Source: Bacteroidaceae bacterium
GTDB taxonomy: Bacteria > Bacteroidota > Bacteroidia > Bacteroidales > Bacteroidaceae
Assembly (NCBI GenBank): GCA_024684455.1
Contig: JAIKWU010000081.1
Span: forward strand, 1-64,000
DNA length: 64,000 bases
Direction of reading: 5' to 3'
Within the stretch, counting starts at the first letter, position 1. The number at the start of each line of letters is the position of its first letter. The notes under the pieces are model-generated. The model saw nothing but the letters and a program-made list of their open reading frames with translations. It was not told the origin of the DNA and did not search any database. Position numbers and translations under genes: made by a program. Below are positions 59,357 to 64,000 of this stretch, piece by piece.

Positions 59357-60556
59357 ATGAAACTCGTTTGGAAACTTCTCCGCCAGCATATCAGTGTGCC
59401 ACAGTTTGCAGGCTTTTTCTTTGCCAATCTCGTAGGAATGGCCATTATCCTGTTAGGCATTCAGTTCTACAACGACACGCAGGCCATCTATCAGTCTGAA
59501 GATAGTTTTATGAAGGAAGACTATCTGATTGTGAATAAGAAAATAGGTACTGTCACCACCATCACAGGAAAATCGAACGCTTTCAGTGATGCAGAGATAG
59601 ACGATGCTGCGACTCAGCCATTTGTGCAGAAAACAGGAGCCTTCTCTTCTTCATCGTTCGATGTTCGAGCCAGTTTTGACATTCAGGGCTTTGCCCGTTT
59701 CTCTACAGACATGTTTTTTGAGTCAGTGCCCGACGAGTTTGTGGATGTAAAGACCGAAGACTGGTCATACGAAGCAGGTGATCGGTCTATTCCCATTATT
59801 TTGCCTAAGGATTATCTTGACCTCTACAACTTTGGTTACGCACAGAGTCGCAATATGCCAAAACTCTCTGAAGGCATTCTCGGTGCTTTGAAACTAAGGA
59901 TTGATATTAACGGTAATGGTTATCAAGACAGTTACGACGGTCAGATAGTCGGTTTCAGCAGTCGTCTGAACACGATTCTTGTGCCCCAGGCTTTCATGGC
60001 TTATGCGAACAGTCGCTATGCAAACAATGCTGAGATATTGCATACACGGCTGATTATGCAGGTGAACAATCCCACTGACGACCGTATTACCACCTATCTG
60101 CAGGACAACAACTATGAGACAGACCAAGACAAGCTTGATGCTTCCAAAACCACGTTTTTGCTACGGATCATCGTTGCTGTAGTTATGTCGGTCGGTCTCG
60201 TCATATGTATTCTAGCCATATATATTCTTATGCTCAGCATTTATCTGCTGGTCGAAAAGAACAGCACGAAACTTGAAAACCTTCTTTTGCTGGGCTATAG
60301 TCCGTCGAAAGTATCATTGCCTTACCAGTTGCTGACACTCGGTCTTAATCTGTTGGTGTTTCTCATTGCATTTGCCATCTTGTTGGTGGCACGTGATGTA
60401 TGGCTCGGGCTTTTTGCCGATTTCTTCCCCGATTTCACATCACCATCGCTCTTGCCTGCTATCATCATGGGCATCGTTCTGCTCATTGTCGTTTCTATTC
60501 TCAATATCATCGCAGTACATCGTAAAGTCATGTCAATATGGAACCGCAAAGATTGA
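59357..60556 (+). CDS. ABC transporter permease, FtsX/MacB type
   Basis: 399 residues. One N-terminal membrane segment (FAGFFFANLVGMAIILLGIQ), a periplasmic domain (about 45-260) and three C-terminal segments starting near residue 268 (LRIIVAVVMSVGLVICILAI, LLTLGLNLLVFLIAFAILL, IIMGIVLLIVVSILNIIAV). This layout is type VII ABC (MacB/FtsX/LolCE-like). It overlaps the next gene by 19 bp. Only one permease gene is present, so it probably works as a homodimer. Confidence 0.88.
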   Translation: MKLVWKLLRQHISVPQFAGFFFANLVGMAIILLGIQFYNDTQAIYQSEDSFMKEDYLIVNKKIGTVTTITGKSNAFSDAEIDDAATQPFVQKTGAFSSSSFDVRASFDIQGFARFSTDMFFESVPDEFVDVKTEDWSYEAGDRSIPIILPKDYLDLYNFGYAQSRNMPKLSEGILGALKLRIDINGNGYQDSYDGQIVGFSSRLNTILVPQAFMAYANSRYANNAEILHTRLIMQVNNPTDDRITTYLQDNNYETDQDKLDASKTTFLLRIIVAVVMSVGLVICILAIYILMLSIYLLVEKNSTKLENLLLLGYSPSKVSLPYQLLTLGLNLLVFLIAFAILLVARDVWLGLFADFFPDFTSPSLLPAIIMGIVLLIVVSILNIIAVHRKVMSIWNRKD

Positions 60557-61938
60557 TACAACTCTACGTTGAGACATTTAGCTCCACACCGAATCAGGTC
60601 GAAAAACTCCCTGCGAGTGGAAGTAACCGTCAGTATTACCGGATGACTAACTGTATTGGCTGTGTCGGTACCTCCGCTGAAGAGAACGCCGCTTTCTATC
60701 ATTTATCACAACTCTTTGAAGCGCGGGGGTTGCCTGTTCCCCATGTATATGCCATCAGCAACGACCAAACCTGTTATCTTCAGGCTGATCTCGGCGATGA
60801 AAGTCTGTACAATCATCTGAAAAAAGGTGGTGATCGTGCCGTACTCCATACTGTTATGGCCGATTTGGCTCGTTTCCAGATGGAAGGTGCTTCGGAACAG
60901 ATATATAAACATTGTTATCCACAAAAATACTTTGACGAGCGCACCGTTCATTTTGACCTCAACTACTTTAAATACAACTACCTGAAACTAACAGGCCTTG
61001 AGTTTAATGAAATGTTGCTTGAGGACGATTTCGACCGCCTTTGCCACGACTTGCTCAGTGTGGCAGAGCAGGGATTTATGTACCGTGATTTTCAGGCACG
61101 CAATGTGATGCTGAAGGAGGGGCGACCCTACTATATTGACTTTCAGGGAGGACGACGCGGCCCGATTTATTACGATGTGGCTTCGTTTCTGTGGCAAGCA
61201 TCAGCACATTATCCAGACGAACTGAAAGAAGAACTCATTGACACCTATCTCACAGCCTTGCAGCATTATCTTCCTATCGACAAAGATTCTTTCCTGCAAC
61301 GCCTTCGCCTCTTTGTGTTCTTCCGCACTTTGCAGGTACTTGGTGCATACGGTTTCCGAGGGCTATGGGAACGGAAGCAACACTTCATTGATTCCATACC
61401 TGCTGCCCTTGAGAATCTGGAGCATTGTTGTGCATGGGGCGTGGTCGATGCCTATCCTTATTTGCAAGAGACGTTAAAGTCCTTAATGTCTTTACAATCG
61501 TCTAAGCCCATTCATCATCGCCCGTCAAAACTTATCCTTCGCATCTTCTCCTTCTCTTATAAGTCGTCCGAGGGCATACCTCAAGATGTGAGTGGCAACG
61601 GTGGTGGTTATGTCTTCGACTGTCGTTCAACCAACAACCCTGGGCGTTATGAGGAATACAAACACTTGACGGGTCTTGATCAGCCAGTCATTGACTTTCT
61701 CGAACGCGACGGCGAAATCCTCACGTTTCTCGACAGCATCTATCGACTCGCAGACTTTCATGTTCAACGCTACATTGACCGTGGTTTCACCTCGCTCATG
61801 TTTTCCTTTGGCTGTACAGGTGGACAGCATCGCAGTGTCTATTGCGCACAGCATTTGGCTGAACATCTTCACCTGAAATTCGGCGTAGAGGTTCATCTCT
61901 GCCATCGCGAACAAAACATTCATCAGATACTAAGATGA
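60538..61938 (+). CDS. AmgK-like sugar kinase fused to a RapZ C-terminal domain
   Basis: 466 residues. Residues about 1-310 are an aminoglycoside-phosphotransferase fold: SGSNRQYYRM, LQADLGDESLYNHLK, catalytic YRDFQARNVML near 181-191 and YIDFQGGRRGPIYYD. Residues about 325-460 match the C-terminal domain of RapZ: GGGYVFDCRSTNNPGRYEEY, SFGCTGGQHRSVY near 422, and EVHLCHRE. The N-terminal P-loop domain of RapZ is absent. AmgK kinases phosphorylate MurNAc and GlcNAc at the anomeric carbon, and the RapZ end binds glucosamine-6-phosphate in E. coli. With murU next to it, cell-wall sugar salvage is likely. Confidence 0.87.
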   Translation: MEPQRLIQLYVETFSSTPNQVEKLPASGSNRQYYRMTNCIGCVGTSAEENAAFYHLSQLFEARGLPVPHVYAISNDQTCYLQADLGDESLYNHLKKGGDRAVLHTVMADLARFQMEGASEQIYKHCYPQKYFDERTVHFDLNYFKYNYLKLTGLEFNEMLLEDDFDRLCHDLLSVAEQGFMYRDFQARNVMLKEGRPYYIDFQGGRRGPIYYDVASFLWQASAHYPDELKEELIDTYLTALQHYLPIDKDSFLQRLRLFVFFRTLQVLGAYGFRGLWERKQHFIDSIPAALENLEHCCAWGVVDAYPYLQETLKSLMSLQSSKPIHHRPSKLILRIFSFSYKSSEGIPQDVSGNGGGYVFDCRSTNNPGRYEEYKHLTGLDQPVIDFLERDGEILTFLDSIYRLADFHVQRYIDRGFTSLMFSFGCTGGQHRSVYCAQHLAEHLHLKFGVEVHLCHREQNIHQILR

Positions 61939-62672
61939 AACAGGCATTCATCCTCGCTGCAGGGCTGGGCACACGTCTGAAGCCTCTGACCGACACCATG
62001 CCAAAGGCACTTGTCCCTGTCTGTGGCAAACCCCTGCTGCAGCATCAGATTGAACGACTGACTGCTGCAGGATTCAAGCGTATCGTCATCAACGTTCATC
62101 ATTTTGCGGAACAGATTGTTGATTTCGTAGAGAGGTACAAAGAACAAATCACAAACTTCAACGATGTCGAATTACTCATCAGCGACGAACGCACCGAACT
62201 CCTTGACACAGGGGGGGCAATCCGTCACGCAGCCGATCTGTTCGACCCCAAGTCGCCTGTCCTCGTCCACAATGTTGACATTCTGCACAACCTGAATCTT
62301 TCCGAATTCTATACCATGCAGACTGACGATGCACTGTTGCTTGTAAGCCATCGGAACACCACCCGATATCTCATCTTCAACCATGAACTTCAACTCATCG
62401 GATGGACAAATATCAAGACAGGAGAGGTGAAAGGTCTGGCACTTCCTCACAAGGGTGTTTGCGAGGGGCTTTTAGCCTTTTCGGGCATCCATGTCCTCTC
62501 CCCCTCCATGCTGAAGGAGATGCAGTCGTGGCCCTCACGTTTTTCCATCATTGATTTTTATCTCTCCGTATGCCAACATGCCGTGATTCGAGGGGTGGAA
62601 CGCCCTGATTTCCGTATGGTAGATGTAGGCAAACTCGACACGCTTGCCACAGCAGAAGAGTTTTTACATTAA
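61935..62672 (+). CDS. murU: MurU-like nucleotidyltransferase
   Basis: 245 residues of the sugar-1-phosphate nucleotidyltransferase family. ILAAGLGTRLKPLTDTMPK (GxGTRxxP nucleotide loop), LVPVCGKPLLQHQIERL, and VHNVDILHNLN (metal-binding Asp). It overlaps the kinase gene by 4 bp. In Pseudomonas, MurU converts MurNAc-1-phosphate to UDP-MurNAc after AmgK; the same order here supports that role, though other sugars are possible. It is the last gene of the operon. Confidence 0.85.
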   Translation: MKQAFILAAGLGTRLKPLTDTMPKALVPVCGKPLLQHQIERLTAAGFKRIVINVHHFAEQIVDFVERYKEQITNFNDVELLISDERTELLDTGGAIRHAADLFDPKSPVLVHNVDILHNLNLSEFYTMQTDDALLLVSHRNTTRYLIFNHELQLIGWTNIKTGEVKGLALPHKGVCEGLLAFSGIHVLSPSMLKEMQSWPSRFSIIDFYLSVCQHAVIRGVERPDFRMVDVGKLDTLATAEEFLH

Positions 62673-62679
62673 TAACTTT

Positions 62680-63798
62680 TCAATTATTAGAAGTAATAGG
62701 GAGTTTATTGTCGAGAATACCTAAGTCTTCGTTTTCCTTCAGCACGTACCGTTTATAATAAGAGATAAGAAGGGTGGTAAGCGGAAGGGCGATAATCAGG
62801 CCGATGAATCCGAGCAAACTGCCCCAGACAGAAAGCGAAAGCAGGATGACGGCAGCATTTAGTCCCGTAACTTTTCCCATTACTTTGGGCGTGATGACTG
62901 CATCTTGAAGAGTCTGAACCACCAGTACAGCGATGGTGAAGGCTATCATAATGAGCCAGAAATTATCGCCGGTATCGTGTGCCTTCAGCAAGGCAAGTAC
63001 GATGGCTGGAGCGAATCCCAATGTCTGAAGATACGGGACAAGGTTGAGAAATCCCATGAACAGACCGAGAGGAATGGCCATTGGGAAGTCGATGATCCAG
63101 AAAGCGAAGGCAAACAAAATGCCGACTATGAGGGCGATGAGGCTCTGTCCTCTGAAATAACTGTTCATGCCTTGCTCCACATCGTTCAACATACCTTGTA
63201 TGAACTTACGATGTCCTTTTGGCACCATCTTAATGAAGCCGCTAGACATGTTTTCGTAATCCATGAGAATGAAGAATAGGTAGAGAATGGCAATGAGCGA
63301 AGCAATGAAACCGAGCAGGGCATTGATGGAGCCCGATATGAATGAGACCAATTGTGGCACATAGTTTTCCAACATGCCCGTGATGTCCTTGATGGTGAAC
63401 ATCTTCGACAGTTCGTTCACATCGATGTTGGCCGTGACATATTCCTGCAAAAGTACAATCAGATTGGCGCCCTTCGTCTGTGAATTCACATAGTCAACAA
63501 TGATGGTTTGCAGACGGTTATACTCATCGACAACGGGAGGAATGATGAGAAGCCCCACACCATAGAGCACACCAAGCAGCAGGATGATGGTCACGATGAT
63601 GCTCAGCAGGCGGTATTTCAGTTTGCATTTGTACTGAAAGAAAGTGACGATAGGGTAGAGAAGGTAAGCAATGAGCCATGCCACGAAGAAAGGAATCAGC
63701 ACGCTGCTGAGTTGGTCGAGCAGCAAATATAAGAGTACGATGACGATAATGGCACCGAGAATACGCACAAAGCGGTCGAAGGTAATTTCTTTCTTCAT
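62680..63798 (-). CDS. AI-2E family (PerM-like) membrane permease
   Basis: 372 residues with about seven to eight membrane segments in the AI-2E/PerM layout: FVRILGAIIVIVLLYLLLDQ, FFVAWLIAYLLYPIV, a soluble part (about 110-215), then FAFWIIDFPMAIPLGLFMGF and GSLLGFIGLIIALPLTTLLI. Family members export autoinducer-2 or exchange ions; for Bacteroidales the substrate is unknown. It converges with murU, 7 bp apart. Confidence 0.88.
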   Translation of the reverse strand: MKKEITFDRFVRILGAIIVIVLLYLLLDQLSSVLIPFFVAWLIAYLLYPIVTFFQYKCKLKYRLLSIIVTIILLLGVLYGVGLLIIPPVVDEYNRLQTIIVDYVNSQTKGANLIVLLQEYVTANIDVNELSKMFTIKDITGMLENYVPQLVSFISGSINALLGFIASLIAILYLFFILMDYENMSSGFIKMVPKGHRKFIQGMLNDVEQGMNSYFRGQSLIALIVGILFAFAFWIIDFPMAIPLGLFMGFLNLVPYLQTLGFAPAIVLALLKAHDTGDNFWLIMIAFTIAVLVVQTLQDAVITPKVMGKVTGLNAAVILLSLSVWGSLLGFIGLIIALPLTTLLISYYKRYVLKENEDLGILDNKLPITSNN

Positions 63799-63919
63799 AA
63801 TGGCGAATGGGTTAAATCGACATAGTCTAAATTTCTGCGAAGTTAGTAAAAAAAACGCTAAAAGATGCAGAGGTACTACTTTTTTTAACTTTTAACTTTT
63901 AACTTTTAGCATTTTGTTG

Positions 63920-63927
63920 TAACTTTG
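63920..63927 (+). promoter_or_regulatory. -7 promoter element of rsmI, near-leaderless
   Basis: TAACTTTG at 63920-63927 lies 8 nt before the ATG at 63936, the same spacing as the element at 3165-3172. The -33 region holds only AACTTTT repeats, so it is less certain. Confidence 0.55.
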
Positions 63928-63935
63928 CCGCGAAT

Positions 63936-64000
63936 ATGGGCAAATTATATGTTGTTCCCACACCCGTCGGCAACATGGAAGATATGACGCTGCGTGCCAT
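63936..64000 (+). CDS. rsmI: 16S rRNA 2'-O-ribose C1402 methyltransferase RsmI (partial)
   Basis: The first 21 residues, MGKLYVVPTPVGNMEDMTLR and one more, are the conserved RsmI N-terminus (VPTPVGNxxDxTLRA). The window ends here. The full protein would methylate C1402 of 16S rRNA using S-adenosylmethionine. Confidence 0.9.
   Translation, partial: MGKLYVVPTPVGNMEDMTLRA

Overview
This 64 kb window is chromosomal DNA of a member of the Bacteroidales, most probably Prevotellaceae (Prevotella in the broad sense). The support is: Bacteroidetes promoters (TTTG, 19-20 nt, TAnnTTTG) and almost no Shine-Dalgarno sequences; an aerotolerance operon moxR-DUF58-batA-batBC-batD-batE; PorT plus many exported proteins ending in a type IX secretion (T9SS) tail; a pyrophosphate-dependent phosphofructokinase; DUF4836, DUF4738, DUF6055 and DUF4859 proteins; NhaD and an AmgK-RapZ fusion. 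No phage, plasmid, IS transposase, rRNA operon or CRISPR array was seen. Family names come from reading the translations by eye, not from a database search.

Layout. 1-3 kb: a large MBG-repeat surface protein. 3-9.3 kb: a TPR-like protein and secG, then the leftward operon LysM protein, porT, GH43, HAD phosphatase. 9.4-15.7 kb: a small T9SS type-B-tail protein, uvrA and a second GH43 enzyme. 15.7-26.5 kb (leftward): two paralogous giant exported putative metallopeptidases with a small LW-tailed protein, a membrane-anchored GH25 lysozyme and PPi-phosphofructokinase. 27.3-32.5 kb: DUF721/recF, tRNA-Gly, NhaD, ATP-phosphofructokinase and a lipid-kinase-like protein. 32.6-43.4 kb: two giant T9SS cargo genes (an Ig-like adhesin-type protein and a PL11 rhamnogalacturonan lyase), each followed by another LW-tailed small gene, with a seven-tRNA operon between them. 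43.7-53 kb: the Bat operon with a PAP2 phosphatase at its end. 54-62.7 kb: a nine-gene rightward operon map-tsaD-cinA-rsmE-DUF4836-ABC ATPase-permease-amgK/rapZ-murU. The window ends with an AI-2E family permease and the start of rsmI.

How the genes fit together. PorT, the LysM protein and at least five cargo-like proteins point to an active T9SS that exports enzymes for plant polysaccharides (two GH43, one PL11), putative proteases and adhesin-like proteins. The amgK/rapZ-murU pair and the GH25 lysozyme point to peptidoglycan turnover and amino-sugar salvage.

Most unusual signals. (1) A family of 58-67-residue proteins ending in Leu-Trp is encoded directly downstream of three of the giant exported proteins, once with an ATGA stop-start overlap. 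(2) Two unrelated palindrome families form intergenic arrays with the same exact 22-bp period at five places. (3) A complete promoter is tandemly multiplied three times (75-bp period) upstream of PPi-phosphofructokinase. (4) Intergenic repeat sequences are embedded in frame in three exported-protein genes. (5) The 3' end of tRNA-Arg is duplicated 111 bp downstream.
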